Assembly (NCBI RefSeq): GCF_038069945.1
Contig: NZ_JBBPEV010000006.1
Span: 90,504 to 154,503 of the forward strand
Direction: 5' to 3'
Length of the DNA: 64,000 nt
From: Aquabacterium sp. A3
GTDB lineage: Bacteria; Pseudomonadota; Gammaproteobacteria; Burkholderiales; Burkholderiaceae_C
Positions 49,859 to 59,844 of the stretch are shown here, piece after piece. Under the pieces are notes generated by a model. The model did no database searches, had not been told where the DNA came from, and saw only the letters and a program-made list of their open reading frames with translations. Numbering within the stretch: the first letter of the stretch is position 1; each line of letters opens with the position of its first letter. The translations under genes were made by a program, and so were the position numbers.

Positions 49859-50595
49859 GCCTGGCGAGGCGCTTTGGGACGGCGCGCTGCCCCGGAGCGG
49901 TCACCCGAACGATCACCTGGGCGATCGCCACGGGGGCGGTCGGTTCGGCCGCGCGGGTCTTGGCCGCCGGGACGGCCTGGACGGCCGTGGCGGGCCGGAC
50001 GCTGGTCGCCACGGGCGGCGTCTTCCTGCGCCTCGGCACGTGCCTGGGCCAGGGTGGCGGCCAGTTGCTCGGCCGACACGCCCTTGAGCGCGCAGAAGTT
50101 GGCCTCGGTGAGGGTGGTGCGCTCGAAGTCGCGCAAAAGGCTGGCGCGCTCACGGCGGCCCTTGAGCTCTTCCTCGCGGCGGGCGTCACGCAACTGACGG
50201 CGACGCTTGAGCTCATCGGCCGCCACCTGGCGGTGTTCGTCGCTGAGTTCGCCGGCGGGCTGTCCGTCCAGGTCAAAACGGTGGGTGGCCTTGCTCACGG
50301 CGATCAGGTAGGAGGTGGCCCCGGTGTGGCGACGCAAAAACGCCGACAAGGCCTGCTTGCTGAACTCGCCGGGCGCGCGCTCCTGGATGTCGGCCTGGAT
50401 GCGCAGCTTCAGCGGCTTGGGCTGGCCGGCAAACAGGGCCGGAAACAAGGCGGCCAGACGGGCGCCGGTTTCTGCGGGCGAGGCACCGGCGGTCGCCGCG
50501 GCAGGCGCGGTCTGGTCGGGGGTCGCAGGCTCGGTATCGGCGGTCACGACGGGCGTGGTCTCGGGCGTGGACATGGTGTCGGCTGAAATGTGCAT
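49855..50595 (-). CDS. ProQ/FinO-domain RNA-binding protein
   Basis: A ~246-residue protein. An Ala/Pro/Thr-rich N-terminal segment (~1-45) is followed by the FinO-like domain (~46-150): LFAGQPKPLKLRIQADIQER, FSKQALSAFLRRHTGATSYL and RFDLDGQPAGELSDEH. The C-terminal ~50 residues are an Arg/Gly/Asp/Pro-rich basic tail, likely disordered RNA-binding sequence. ATG at 50595 has GAGG upstream; 50574 is an alternative. Expected to bind structured sRNAs or mRNA 3' ends. Overlaps the methyltransferase gene by 4 bp. Confidence 0.88.
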   Translation of the reverse strand: MHISADTMSTPETTPVVTADTEPATPDQTAPAAATAGASPAETGARLAALFPALFAGQPKPLKLRIQADIQERAPGEFSKQALSAFLRRHTGATSYLIAVSKATHRFDLDGQPAGELSDEHRQVAADELKRRRQLRDARREEELKGRRERASLLRDFERTTLTEANFCALKGVSAEQLAATLAQARAEAQEDAARGDQRPARHGRPGRPGGQDPRGRTDRPRGDRPGDRSGDRSGAARRPKAPRQA

Positions 50596-50661
50596 AAACC
50601 TCGATTGTGAACCCAGTCGCGGTGGCACCGGCCCTGGGCGGACGCTGGACTCAGCCCGGCA

Positions 50662-52041
50662 TCATCCCAGGCGCCGCGCCAGCAAGGCCCCGGCGTAACG
50701 ATCAGGCAGAGGCACCCGCACATGCAGCGGGCTGCCCGGCGCGGCGGTGATGGGCTCGCCGTCCAGGTTGCGCATGGCGTCCAGCACGATCTCGATGTTG
50801 CCCGAGGGGTGGATGACCTCCAGGCGGTCGCCCACATCGAAGCGGTTCTTGACCACCACCTCGGCCCAGCCGGCCTCGATGCCCTTGACCTCGCCGACGA
50901 ACTGGCTGCGCTGGAAGGTGGAGTGGCCGGTGATGTAGTTTTGATAGTCCTGCGAGGGACGGCGCTCCAGCAGGCCGCCGGTGTAGCCCCGGTTGGCCAT
51001 TCCTTCGAGCTGCAGCAGCAGGTCGGGGTTGAAGGGGCGGCCGGCCTGCGCATCGTCGATGGCCTGGCGGTACACCTGGGCCACGCGCGCCACGTAATAA
51101 AGCGACTTGGTGCGGCCTTCCACCTTCAGTGAATCAACCCCGATCTTGACCAGGCGCTCGACGTGCTCGACGGCGCGCAGGTCTTTCGAGTTCATGATGT
51201 AGGTGCCGTGCTCGTCTTCCATGATGGGCATGAGCTCGCCCGGGCGACCGGCTTCCTCGATCAGGTAGACCTCGTCGGCGGCCGGGTGGCGCTGGCCGTC
51301 GCCGCAGGCCGAAAACGACTTCTCGGCCGCTTCCTGCTCTTGCGCGAAGTTGAAATCCCCCTCCAGCTTGATGGGGATGACCTCGCCCGTGTCGCTGGCC
51401 TGGGTGCCCGCGTGGGTTTTGTACTCCCAGCGGCAGGCATTGGTGCAGGTGCCCTGGTTGGGATCACGCCGGTTGAAGTAGCCCGACAGCAGGCAGCGGC
51501 CCGAATACGCGATGCACAGCGCCCCGTGCACGAACACCTCCAGCTCCATGTCGGGGCATTCCTGGCGGATGCGCTCGATCTCGTCCAGGCTCAGCTCACG
51601 CGAGAGGATGATGCGCTCCACCCCCAGCTTCTGCCAGAACTTGACGGTGGCGAAGTTGGTGGTGTTGGCCTGCACCGAGAGGTGGATGGGCACGTGCGGC
51701 CAGTTGCCGAACTCCATCTGCTCGCGCACCATCATGATCAGGCCCGGGTCGGCCATGATGATGCCGTCAGGCCGCATGTGGACGATGGGCTCGATGTCGC
51801 GCAGGTAGGTGCGGATCTTGTCGTTGTGCGCGATCAGGTTGCTGGTGAGGTAGAACTTCTTGCCCCGCTGGTGGGCTTCTTCGATGCCCTGCTGGATTTG
51901 CTCCAGGCGGAAATCGTTGTTGCGCGCGCGCAGGGAGTAGCGCGGCTGGCCGGCATAGACGGCGTCGGCGCCAAAGTCATAGGCGGCGCGCATTTTGTCG
52001 AGCGATCCGGCAGGAAGAAGCAATTCGGTGGTTCTGGGCAT
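50662..52041 (-). CDS. trhP: tRNA hydroxylation protein TrhP-like (U32 peptidase family, YegQ)
   Basis: A 459-residue member of the U32 family. LLLPAGSLDKMRAAYDFGADAVY is the family opening, and GALCIAYSGRCLLSGYFNRRDPNQGTC holds the conserved cysteines thought to bind an iron-sulfur cluster. In E. coli YegQ/TrhP takes part in prephenate-dependent 5-hydroxyuridine formation at tRNA position 34. C-terminal beta domain (~385-450) is present. Stands alone, 66 bp upstream of the ProQ gene in the same orientation. Confidence 0.92.
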   Translation of the reverse strand: MPRTTELLLPAGSLDKMRAAYDFGADAVYAGQPRYSLRARNNDFRLEQIQQGIEEAHQRGKKFYLTSNLIAHNDKIRTYLRDIEPIVHMRPDGIIMADPGLIMMVREQMEFGNWPHVPIHLSVQANTTNFATVKFWQKLGVERIILSRELSLDEIERIRQECPDMELEVFVHGALCIAYSGRCLLSGYFNRRDPNQGTCTNACRWEYKTHAGTQASDTGEVIPIKLEGDFNFAQEQEAAEKSFSACGDGQRHPAADEVYLIEEAGRPGELMPIMEDEHGTYIMNSKDLRAVEHVERLVKIGVDSLKVEGRTKSLYYVARVAQVYRQAIDDAQAGRPFNPDLLLQLEGMANRGYTGGLLERRPSQDYQNYITGHSTFQRSQFVGEVKGIEAGWAEVVVKNRFDVGDRLEVIHPSGNIEIVLDAMRNLDGEPITAAPGSPLHVRVPLPDRYAGALLARRLG

Positions 52042-52195
52042 GACCCGGATTGTGCCTTGCGGGCACTGTGTGTTCTACTGAATTCCGGCTGCAGCATCGG
52101 GCCTTGAACGTGTGACGGCGTTCGCATCCAGCCCTGGGGACTGATGGCCAGGGTGACGTGTTGGTCTTGACCCACCTGCCTGACGGAGCCCCCAG

Positions 52196-54469
52196 ATGGC
52201 GAATCTGCTCGATTCACCTGCCTTGCCTGCCCGCGGTCTGCCCCCTCAGGCCACCGCACAACCCGCGCTGGCCCGCGGCCACACGGTGCGGCGCATGCTG
52301 TGGTGGCTGGCGCTGCTGTGTGTCTTGCCCGGGGCCACCGTGGGCGCCAGCCTGATCTGGATGGACGCCCAGCGTCGACAGGCCGAGGCCGAACAGACCG
52401 CCCTGACGGCCGCGCGGGCCATGGCCTCCACCCTGGACCGCGACCTGGCCTCCATCGTGGCCACCCTGAACGTGCTGGCCACCGAGCCCACGTTGCGGCA
52501 GGGTGATCTGGCGGCGTTTCAGCAGCGCGCTGCCGAAACCCTGGTGCACCAGAACATCACCAACTACGTGCTGATTGACCGCCACTTCCAGCAGCGTGTC
52601 AACACCTTGCGCCCCTGGGGCACGCCGCTGCCCACGGTGGCCGGCCCCCCCGAACTGCGGCACATCACCGAAGCTGGCGAGGTGGTGCTCAGCGACCTGT
52701 TCATCGGCCCCGTCACGGGCCAGCCCATCGTGGGCCTGGGGGTGCCGGTGTACGTGGCCGGCGAGGTGGCCTACAGCCTGAACGTGGGCATCGAGCCCGA
52801 GCGCCTGAGCCAGATCCTGCAAGGTGCCAGGCTGCCGGATCATTGGGTGGGCGCCATCATCGACCGGCAAGGCAGGGTGGTGGCCCGCACGCGCCTCAAC
52901 GAGCGTTACGTGGGGCGTCAGGCCACCGCCGACCTGATGCACGCCCTGCGCCAGCACCCACAGGGCACCGTGAAGACCCACACCCTGGAGGGCATCCCGT
53001 CGCTGGGGGCTTTCAGGCGCCTGGAGCAATTTGGCTGGACGGTGGCCATCGGCATCCCGCTGGAAGAACTGCAGGCGCCCTGGCGCGAATCACTCAGCGC
53101 CTTGCTGCTGTCCAATGCTTTGCTGGTGGGGCTGGCGTGGGTGGTGGCGTGGCAAGTGGCGCGGCGGCGCTTTGTGCTGCCCATGGAGGCGCTGATGCAG
53201 CGGATGCAGCGCCTGGCGTGCCGACAGCATCCGGGCGCCCGGTGCACCGCCGACGGCACGGCCGAGTTGCAGGCCCTGGAGGCGGGCTTTGACGAGCTGT
53301 GTGACCGACTGGCCCTGCACGAATCCGAAGGCCAGGCCATGATCCGCCGTCTGAGCGACACGCTGGAGCACATGGGCGATGGCTTCATGGCGCTGGACCA
53401 TGCCGGGCACGTCGTGCACCTCAACACCCAGGCCGTGCGCTTGCTGGGGCGCCCCCTCGAAGGCCTGCAAGGACATCTCTTGCACGAGGTGTTCGGCGGG
53501 CGTGAAGGGCAGCCGCTGGCACAGGCCTGCCAGCAGGCCCAGGCCCTGCAGCAATCCAACTCGCTGCTGCTGCCGCTGATGGACGCCCAACGGTGGCTGG
53601 AGGTGGACCTGCACCCCGCCGAATGGGGCGTGGCCGTGTACTTTCGGGACGTCAGCGAGGCACAGCGCCTTCGCGAAGCCCAGGCGGCCAAGCTGGTGGC
53701 CGAGTCGGCCAACCGCGCCAAGACCGAGTTCCTCTCTCGCATGAGCCATGAGCTGCGCACGCCGCTGAACGCGGTGCTGGGCTTCGCCCAGTTGCTGCGC
53801 ATGGACGCGGCCCAGTTATCCGACCGGCATGCCGGCATGGTGGCCCACATCGAAGACGCCGGGCAGCACCTGCTGGCCATGATCTCGGACGTGCTGGACC
53901 TCTCGCGCATCGAATCGGGCACCTTGTCGGTGCAGCCCGCCACGATCGATGCCCTGGAGGTGGGCCAGCGCTGTGTGGCCATGCTGGGCGGCCTGGCGGA
54001 GCGCAAACAAGTGCAGGTGCGCACCGAGGTGCTGACCACGACCGGCACCCGCGTGCTGGCCGACCCGACCCGACTTCAGCAGGTCTTGCTCAACCTGCTG
54101 AGCAATGGGGTCAAGTACAACCGCCCGGGCGGCAGCGTGACGCTGCGGATGGAGTCGATGAGCTCGGGGCCCCTGCGCATCACCGTGCAAGACGACGGCC
54201 CCGGACTGTCACCGGAGCAGGCGGCGCACCTCTTCGAGCCCTTCAACCGGCTGGGACAAGAGCATGGCAGCGAGGCGGGCACCGGCATTGGCCTGGTGAT
54301 CACCCAACGCATCGTGGGCCTGATGGGCGGCACGCTGCAGGCCGCCTGTCTGGAGGGCCAGGGGTGCGCCTTCTGGTTTGAGCTGCCCACCGAGGCCCAG
54401 GATCAGACGGACCTGGCCACGAGCAGGCCGTCTTCCCAGCACGCCACGCCAGACCGCACCAGCTCCTGA
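52196..54469 (+). CDS. Membrane sensor histidine kinase (Cache-PAS-HisKA-HATPase)
   Basis: A 757-residue kinase. TM1 at ~34-55, a dCache-type periplasmic domain to ~295 (LNVLATEPTLRQGDL, GPVTGQPIVGLGVPVY), TM2 at ~302-322, a linker, PAS (~385-490), HisKA with His518 ([14 protein letters not shown]), and HATPase (~615-735; LLNLLSNGVKYN, TGIGLVITQRIV). No receiver domain and no adjacent response regulator, so it is an orphan kinase. Its last 67 bp overlap the convergent MBL hydrolase gene, an unusual arrangement; the reading frame is intact to the stop. Confidence 0.92.
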   Translation: MANLLDSPALPARGLPPQATAQPALARGHTVRRMLWWLALLCVLPGATVGASLIWMDAQRRQAEAEQTALTAARAMASTLDRDLASIVATLNVLATEPTLRQGDLAAFQQRAAETLVHQNITNYVLIDRHFQQRVNTLRPWGTPLPTVAGPPELRHITEAGEVVLSDLFIGPVTGQPIVGLGVPVYVAGEVAYSLNVGIEPERLSQILQGARLPDHWVGAIIDRQGRVVARTRLNERYVGRQATADLMHALRQHPQGTVKTHTLEGIPSLGAFRRLEQFGWTVAIGIPLEELQAPWRESLSALLLSNALLVGLAWVVAWQVARRRFVLPMEALMQRMQRLACRQHPGARCTADGTAELQALEAGFDELCDRLALHESEGQAMIRRLSDTLEHMGDGFMALDHAGHVVHLNTQAVRLLGRPLEGLQGHLLHEVFGGREGQPLAQACQQAQALQQSNSLLLPLMDAQRWLEVDLHPAEWGVAVYFRDVSEAQRLREAQAAKLVAESANRAKTEFLSRMSHELRTPLNAVLGFAQLLRMDAAQLSDRHAGMVAHIEDAGQHLLAMISDVLDLSRIESGTLSVQPATIDALEVGQRCVAMLGGLAERKQVQVRTEVLTTTGTRVLADPTRLQQVLLNLLSNGVKYNRPGGSVTLRMESMSSGPLRITVQDDGPGLSPEQAAHLFEPFNRLGQEHGSEAGTGIGLVITQRIVGLMGGTLQAACLEGQGCAFWFELPTEAQDQTDLATSRPSSQHATPDRTSS

Positions 54470-55332
54470 GCCACGCTGCTGGCCAGGGCCTCCGGCGCCA
54501 GCGCCCCCGAGGCGCTCAGGGCGTGCAGGCCCGGGCTGTCGTGCAGACAGGCGCCCATGATGTCCGTGATGGCCGCCCGATCCAGCCGCTGAACCTCCAG
54601 CAGCTTGAAGGCCAGCAGCACCTTCAGGGCATGGTGCACATGGCGTTGCGGATCATCCTGCAGCCAGCGCAGGCGCGAGCGGGCGGCCTGCAGCGCGGCC
54701 GTCACGGCGCCATCGGCTTCGAAAAACGGCGCGCCATGCCCCGGGATCACCGCCCGGGGCTGCAACGACTCGATCAGTGCCAGCGTGCCGGCTTGCGCCT
54801 CAAAGCCGGGGATGCCGGCCAATTCGGGAAAGATGACCCCGAAACCATGGCGCCACAAGGCGTCGGCCGACACCAGGATGCCCTGCCGCTCACACCACAG
54901 CATCACCATGGCGTGGTCATGGCCCGGCGCAGGCAACACGCGCCAGTCCTCGCCGCCCAGGCTCAGGGTGTCGCCCGGATGGATGAGCGCATCGTAGGTG
55001 AAGCGTGGGCACTGCTGGCTGGTGCGCCGGTAACTCAGGCCGTCCTCGTCCCAGGTGTCCACCAAGCCGCTCTCGCCCGGTGGGATCCAGGTGCGCACCT
55101 CGTGGCGGGCCTGCAGCAAGGCGTTGCCACCGGCGTGGTCCGAGTGCAGGTGGGTGTTGACGATGCGGCGCAAGGGCTGCCCGTCCAGGGCCTGGTCAAT
55201 GAGGCGCAGGGTGTGGTCACCATGGGTGACATAAGAGGTGTCGACCACGGCCGGCTCGTCGCCGAGGAACACGATGTTGTTCGACGAGAGCCAACCGCGC
55301 TCCAGCACCACCAGGGATTCAGGCCACTTCAT
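54403..55332 (-). CDS. Metallo-beta-lactamase-fold hydrolase
   Basis: A 309-residue MBL-fold protein. The metal motif THLHSDHAGG is near residue 60, with further ligands in APGHDHAMVML, SADALW and IPGHGAPF. This is the LACTB2/glyoxalase II-like pattern with an added C-terminal helical domain (~205-300). Substrate unknown (thioester or ester). The C-terminal ~22 codons are antisense to the 3' end of the kinase gene. Confidence 0.86.
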   Translation of the reverse strand: MKWPESLVVLERGWLSSNNIVFLGDEPAVVDTSYVTHGDHTLRLIDQALDGQPLRRIVNTHLHSDHAGGNALLQARHEVRTWIPPGESGLVDTWDEDGLSYRRTSQQCPRFTYDALIHPGDTLSLGGEDWRVLPAPGHDHAMVMLWCERQGILVSADALWRHGFGVIFPELAGIPGFEAQAGTLALIESLQPRAVIPGHGAPFFEADGAVTAALQAARSRLRWLQDDPQRHVHHALKVLLAFKLLEVQRLDRAAITDIMGACLHDSPGLHALSASGALAPEALASSVAQELVRSGVACWEDGLLVARSV

Positions 55333-55506
55333 GTCCTGATGGTAACGACCACGGAGACTAAGCCAGTGATCTGACCGGATTTACCAAGGTTTATTGCGCC
55401 ACTGGCCCAGGCCGAACGGCCTGACGATCCACAGTGCGATCTTGCGGGTGCCCACGGGCCGTGGCCCCCGACCGCTTTCTGACCCCCCCACGCAGAGAGT
55501 TCCACG

Positions 55507-57498
55507 ATGCACACATCAGACACGACGGCCCGTCCTGCGCAGCAGCGCACAGGCCACACGCGACCGGCTCGACTGGCCGACTTCTTTCGCTACCATGGGC
55601 TGTGGGCCCCGGGTGTGCGCCTGTTCAGGCGCCTGCACTTTCGGGCCAAGGCGCTGATCCTGTCGGCCATGTTCATCATCCCCATCGTGCTGCTGTCGTG
55701 GCAGTACTTCGGGGACAAGCAGGCCATGATCGACTTCACCAGGGGTGAGCGCCTGGGCGTCGAGGCCCTGCACGCCTACATCGCCGTGCAGCAGGCGCTG
55801 GTGGAAATACAGGCCACGGAGGCGGCCGCAGCCCACGGGCTGCCGGGCGCCCAGGCGCGCCTGACCCAATTGCGCGCCGGCATGCAGGCCAGCCTGGCGC
55901 ACCTGGCGGGGCAGGCACGCCAGCACGGTGATCCGATGGCGCTGACCCCGGTGGTCGATGAGCTGTCGCGACGCTGGCAGAACGCCAGCACGACCCGCGA
56001 CCCGGCCCTGCAAGCAGCCATGCATGCGGCCCTGCAAGCCGTGCTGGATCAGATCGGCGACGCCTCGGGCCTGGTGCTGGACCCGGACCTGGACAGCTTC
56101 TACCTGATGAAAACGCTGGTGTTCAGCCTGCCAGCAGCCATGAACGACCTGGGGTACCTGTGGAGCGCCGGCGCGGTGGCGGCGGCCAGCGGGCCCGCAC
56201 CCGCCGAACGACAGCGCGAATGGCAGGTGGCCGAGGCACAGTACAACGCGGCATGGCGCGAGGTGAAACATGCCTACACCCGGGCCATCAAAGGCAACAC
56301 CGCCTTGCAGACCCAACTGGACGACGCGCCCCTGGGCGGCGGCGAATCGCTGTATGTCAGCGGGCGCGGCGCCATCCTGGGCACGGCGCCCGTGTCGCTC
56401 GACGCTTACGTCGCCCAGGGCCAGGCCGCCGTCCAGGAGGTCGTGGCCCTGTACCAGCGCACCCTGCCCTTGCTGGACGACCTGCTGGCCCAGCGCGAAA
56501 GCCGGCTGCAGCAGGCCATGGTGGGCACCGCCTCGGTGCTGGTGATCAGCCTGCTGGTGGCCTGGTACCTCTTCCTGTCGTTCCGCAAGGTGCTGGAAGG
56601 CGGACTCAACGAGGTGGCGTTTCACATCGACGCGATGCGCGACGGCGACCTCACCACCGAACCCAGGGCCTGGGGTGGCGACGAGGCGGCCCGCCTGATG
56701 ATCACCCTCAAGGACATGCAGGCCGCCCTGAAACGGGTGGTCAGCGAGGTGCGCGGCGCGGCCGACACCATCGTGCACGCCAGCCAGGAGATCGCCGCCG
56801 GCTCGACCGACCTGTCCAACCGCACGGCCCAGTCGGCCGGGCGCCTGCAGCAGTCCGCATCGGCCATGGAAACCGTGTCGGCCACCGTCGAGCAAACAGC
56901 GCAATCGGCGGCACAGGCCTCGATGCTGGCCGACACCAATGCGCAGGCCGCCAGCAGCGGCGGCCAGATCATCAGCTCGGTGATCGAAACCATGAGCGAG
57001 ATTCAAGGCGCCTCGCGCCAGATCAACGACATCGTGGGCACCATCGACGGCATCGCCTTTCAGACGAACATCCTGGCGCTCAACGCGGCCGTGGAGGCCG
57101 CCCGCGCCGGCGAACAAGGCCGGGGATTTGCCGTGGTGGCCAGCGAGGTGCGGGCCCTGGCGCAGCGCACCTCCACGGCCGCGCGCGAGGTCAAGCGCCT
57201 CATCGGCACCAGCGTGGACAAGGTCGACGCCGGTGGCGCCGTGGTGCGCCAGGCCGGCGAGTCCATGCAGGCCATCGTGGCCCATGCGCAGCAGGTCAAC
57301 GCCCTGCTGGCCGAGATCGCCTCGGGCGCACGCGACCAGGCCACCGGCGTGCAGCAAACGGCACAGGCGGTGCAGGCGCTGGATGGCGCCACACAGCAAA
57401 ACGCGGCGCTGGTGGAACAAACTGCCGCGGCCGCCGCCTCACTGCGCGAACAGGCCCAGCGCCTGGCGCAGGGGGTGGCGGTGTTCAAGCTGGCCTGA
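55507..57498 (+). CDS. Methyl-accepting chemotaxis protein with helical periplasmic domain
   Basis: A 663-residue chemoreceptor. An N-terminal cytoplasmic stretch of ~45 residues precedes TM1 (~50-68); the periplasmic region (~70-340) is long and helical ([28 protein letters not shown]), TM2 is at ~345-365, then HAMP and the signalling domain. The tip reads [20 protein letters not shown]. Ends AVFKLA, no CheR pentapeptide. Sequence around the tip is nearly identical to the receptor at 14436, but the sensory domains are unrelated. Confidence 0.93.
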   Translation: MHTSDTTARPAQQRTGHTRPARLADFFRYHGLWAPGVRLFRRLHFRAKALILSAMFIIPIVLLSWQYFGDKQAMIDFTRGERLGVEALHAYIAVQQALVEIQATEAAAAHGLPGAQARLTQLRAGMQASLAHLAGQARQHGDPMALTPVVDELSRRWQNASTTRDPALQAAMHAALQAVLDQIGDASGLVLDPDLDSFYLMKTLVFSLPAAMNDLGYLWSAGAVAAASGPAPAERQREWQVAEAQYNAAWREVKHAYTRAIKGNTALQTQLDDAPLGGGESLYVSGRGAILGTAPVSLDAYVAQGQAAVQEVVALYQRTLPLLDDLLAQRESRLQQAMVGTASVLVISLLVAWYLFLSFRKVLEGGLNEVAFHIDAMRDGDLTTEPRAWGGDEAARLMITLKDMQAALKRVVSEVRGAADTIVHASQEIAAGSTDLSNRTAQSAGRLQQSASAMETVSATVEQTAQSAAQASMLADTNAQAASSGGQIISSVIETMSEIQGASRQINDIVGTIDGIAFQTNILALNAAVEAARAGEQGRGFAVVASEVRALAQRTSTAAREVKRLIGTSVDKVDAGGAVVRQAGESMQAIVAHAQQVNALLAEIASGARDQATGVQQTAQAVQALDGATQQNAALVEQTAAAAASLREQAQRLAQGVAVFKLA

Positions 57499-57512
57499 GC
57501 CAGCGACGGGGG

Positions 57513-57845
57513 TCAGCCACAGGCCATGGCGCGGGCCAGGCGCAGGCGCTCGGGGCGGGGCCCGCGTGCCGAGCCTGAGGAGGCGGCCGTTCCCGCCGTG
57601 CGCCGGGGTGCCGAGACCACCCGCTCCGTCAGGGCCGTCGCTTTCGCCACCCAGGCCTGGTAGCCCAGGCTGTCGGGCGCGAAGTACGGCAAGCCCCGCG
57701 CCACGAAAGCGTCCAGATCACGTTGCAGGGCGGGGTCGGCCACCTCAGCGGCCCACAACGTCAGTTGGTGCAGGGCCTGCACACGCTCGGCGGTGGTGGC
57801 CGACAGGAGTTGCCCACGCAGGTGGGCGCCATCAGGCTGGGTCAT
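57513..57845 (-). CDS. Small hypothetical protein
   Basis: A 110-residue protein. The first ~75 residues are helical (TTAERVQALHQLTLWAAEVADPALQRDLDAFVARG), the rest is a basic, Ala/Arg-rich tail. No recognisable domain or signal peptide. A GGAG-like tract lies upstream and a series of 11-bp-spaced repeats lies ~90 bp upstream of its start. Convergent with the chemoreceptor gene. Confidence 0.58.
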   Translation of the reverse strand: MTQPDGAHLRGQLLSATTAERVQALHQLTLWAAEVADPALQRDLDAFVARGLPYFAPDSLGYQAWVAKATALTERVVSAPRRTAGTAASSGSARGPRPERLRLARAMACG

Positions 57846-57932
57846 GGCGGTCTTTCAGTGGAGGAACGGTGGTCGACACAGGGCCACCTCGCCGGTCTTT
57901 CGGCGACAAACCCCGGTCCTTGAGGGCAAAAG

Positions 57933-57961
57933 TCACGCAAGCGTCACGCAACCTTCACGCG
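57933..57961 (-). promoter_or_regulatory. Three direct repeats at 11-bp spacing, PhoB/OmpR-like operator candidate
   Basis: TCACGC occurs at 57933, 57944 and 57955, exactly 11 bp apart, within the pattern GTCACGCAAGC, GTCACGCAACC, TTCACGC. An 11-bp direct-repeat period is the hallmark of PhoB/OmpR-family binding sites. It lies ~90 bp upstream of the small gene at 57513; the third copy overlaps the kinase stop codon. Confidence 0.4.
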
Positions 57962-59826
57962 CTTCGCAACCACAAGGTCACACGGGTGCCCACGCCCAAT
58001 TCGCTGTCCACCACCATGCGTCCACCCATCAGCTCCATCAACTCCTTGACGATGCTCACGCCCAGGCCGGTACCCGGGATGTTGCCGGACTTGTCTGCGC
58101 GGAAGAACCGCTCGCCACTGCTCAGCCGCTGCACATGCTCTGCGCTCAGGCCCATGCCGTGGTCTTCGATCACGACGCCATGCCATGACACGCCCTCGTC
58201 GTCGGTGTTGTGCAGCAGCCGCACAGACACCTCGCCGCCCTGAGGCGAGTACTTGTACGCGTTCGACAGGATGTTGAGCACGGCCTGCTGCAGCTTGTGC
58301 CGGTCGGCCCGCACGGGGCTGGGCTGCGCCGCCTCCTGCCAGGCCGGTGCCGCTCGGCCAGGCGCTGGCTTGAAGTCCTGCACCACGGCCGCCACCACGT
58401 CGTCAAGGACCAGTGGCTCGATGCGGAAGTCCTGACCCCGGCGGGCCTCGATGCGGGCCAGGTCCAGCAGCTCGTTGAGGATGCTGACCATGGACTGGCT
58501 GTGCCGATGGATGCGCCCCAGCAGGTCCTGGCGCTGTTCGGCCGGCATGTCTCGCTTGAGCATCAGCTCGGTGAACCCGAAGATGCTGACCATGGGCGTG
58601 CGCAGTTCATGGGCGGCCATGGACAGGAACTCCGACTTCATGTCGTCGAGCTGGCGCTGGCGCGTGACATCGCCCACAAAGAGCACGCGGCTCACACCAC
58701 CGTGCGCACTGCACTGCCCGGTCAGCGACAGCGTGCGCGCACCGTCACCCTGCAGCCGCACCTGCACGGCTTCGCCCTGCGATTCATTGGCAAACACCGA
58801 TGCCAGCCCCGGGAAGGCCGATGCATCCTGCAGGCGTTGGGCCAGCAGGGCCGACAGGGCCGTGACCTCGCAGCCCTGGACCTCGGCCTCCTGCAAACCG
58901 GTGAGCCGCAAGAAAGCCTGGTTGACGAAACGCACACGGCCGGCACGGTCAAAGGTCACCAGACCATCCTGGCTGAGACGGAACAAGGCGCCCAGCTGTT
59001 CGTTCTGGTCGGCCAGCTGCGCCTCATGGGCATGCAACTCGGCCACCTGGTGCTCCAGCAAGATCATCTGCTGGCACAGCACCATCGACGCTTCATTGAG
59101 CGAATCCACCAACTCGACAAATTCTGCAGGGCCAGACTCACGCGGCAAGAGCCGGCCTTTGGCGTCCACCATCTCCCGGGCGAAGGCCCGTGCACGGGTC
59201 AGGCCCCGCATCGGCCGGCGCAACAGCATCCACAACAAGCACACGCACAACAAGATGGCCATCACCGCCACCACCGCCGTGTTGCGCCAGATGCGTGCGC
59301 GCTCGTGTTGCAGCCCTCGGGTGTCGTGCACCACCTGCACCCAGCCCACCCGCTCACCGGCCATCACGGGGTGCCAGGCCTCGATCCAGTCGTCGTGGGG
59401 GCGCAGCGCTGGCAGGGCGGCGTCTTGTTCGGCCGGTGCTTGCACCTCGGCCGACAAGCGATGGTCATAGATCACTCGGGGGGCCTCGTCCGCCGCACGC
59501 ACCACCTGCGCCAGCGGTTCTCCACGGCGGCCCAGCACCCGCACCGCACGGACATCGGCCAGCTCGGCCGAGCGCAGGGCCAGCTCTTCCAGGCCATCCA
59601 GGCTGTCTGTCAGGATCAGGTTGGCACTGCTGATGGCCACGGTACGGGCCAGCGCAGCCACCTGTTTTTCGGTGGACTGCTGACCCAACAGGGTTTGCTC
59701 ATGGGCCGTGTACCCCCCCAGCAGGCCCAGGGCCAGCAAGAGCAGGGCCGACATCATGGCCATCAACTGCTGGGACAAATGACGTGGCCACCAGGCAAGC
59801 GTTTGAAGGCGGTCCAGCGCGCTCAT
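57955..59826 (-). CDS. Membrane sensor histidine kinase with PAS domain, partner of the PhnD-like binding protein
   Basis: A 623-residue kinase. TM1 ~22-40, a periplasmic domain ~41-195, TM2 ~196-217, HAMP (RRPMRGLTRARAFARE), PAS (~285-400), HisKA with the phospho-His in MAAHELRTPMVSIFGF, HATPase with LNILSNAYKYSPQGG and NIPGTGLGVSIVKEL. No receiver domain or nearby response regulator. It follows the PhnD-like gene by 18 bp in the same operon, so the binding protein probably presents a ligand to this sensor. GTG at 59835 is an alternative start. Confidence 0.9.
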   Translation of the reverse strand: MSALDRLQTLAWWPRHLSQQLMAMMSALLLLALGLLGGYTAHEQTLLGQQSTEKQVAALARTVAISSANLILTDSLDGLEELALRSAELADVRAVRVLGRRGEPLAQVVRAADEAPRVIYDHRLSAEVQAPAEQDAALPALRPHDDWIEAWHPVMAGERVGWVQVVHDTRGLQHERARIWRNTAVVAVMAILLCVCLLWMLLRRPMRGLTRARAFAREMVDAKGRLLPRESGPAEFVELVDSLNEASMVLCQQMILLEHQVAELHAHEAQLADQNEQLGALFRLSQDGLVTFDRAGRVRFVNQAFLRLTGLQEAEVQGCEVTALSALLAQRLQDASAFPGLASVFANESQGEAVQVRLQGDGARTLSLTGQCSAHGGVSRVLFVGDVTRQRQLDDMKSEFLSMAAHELRTPMVSIFGFTELMLKRDMPAEQRQDLLGRIHRHSQSMVSILNELLDLARIEARRGQDFRIEPLVLDDVVAAVVQDFKPAPGRAAPAWQEAAQPSPVRADRHKLQQAVLNILSNAYKYSPQGGEVSVRLLHNTDDEGVSWHGVVIEDHGMGLSAEHVQRLSSGERFFRADKSGNIPGTGLGVSIVKELMELMGGRMVVDSELGVGTRVTLWLRSA

Positions 59827-59844
59827 GGCTTGCACATCTGCGGT

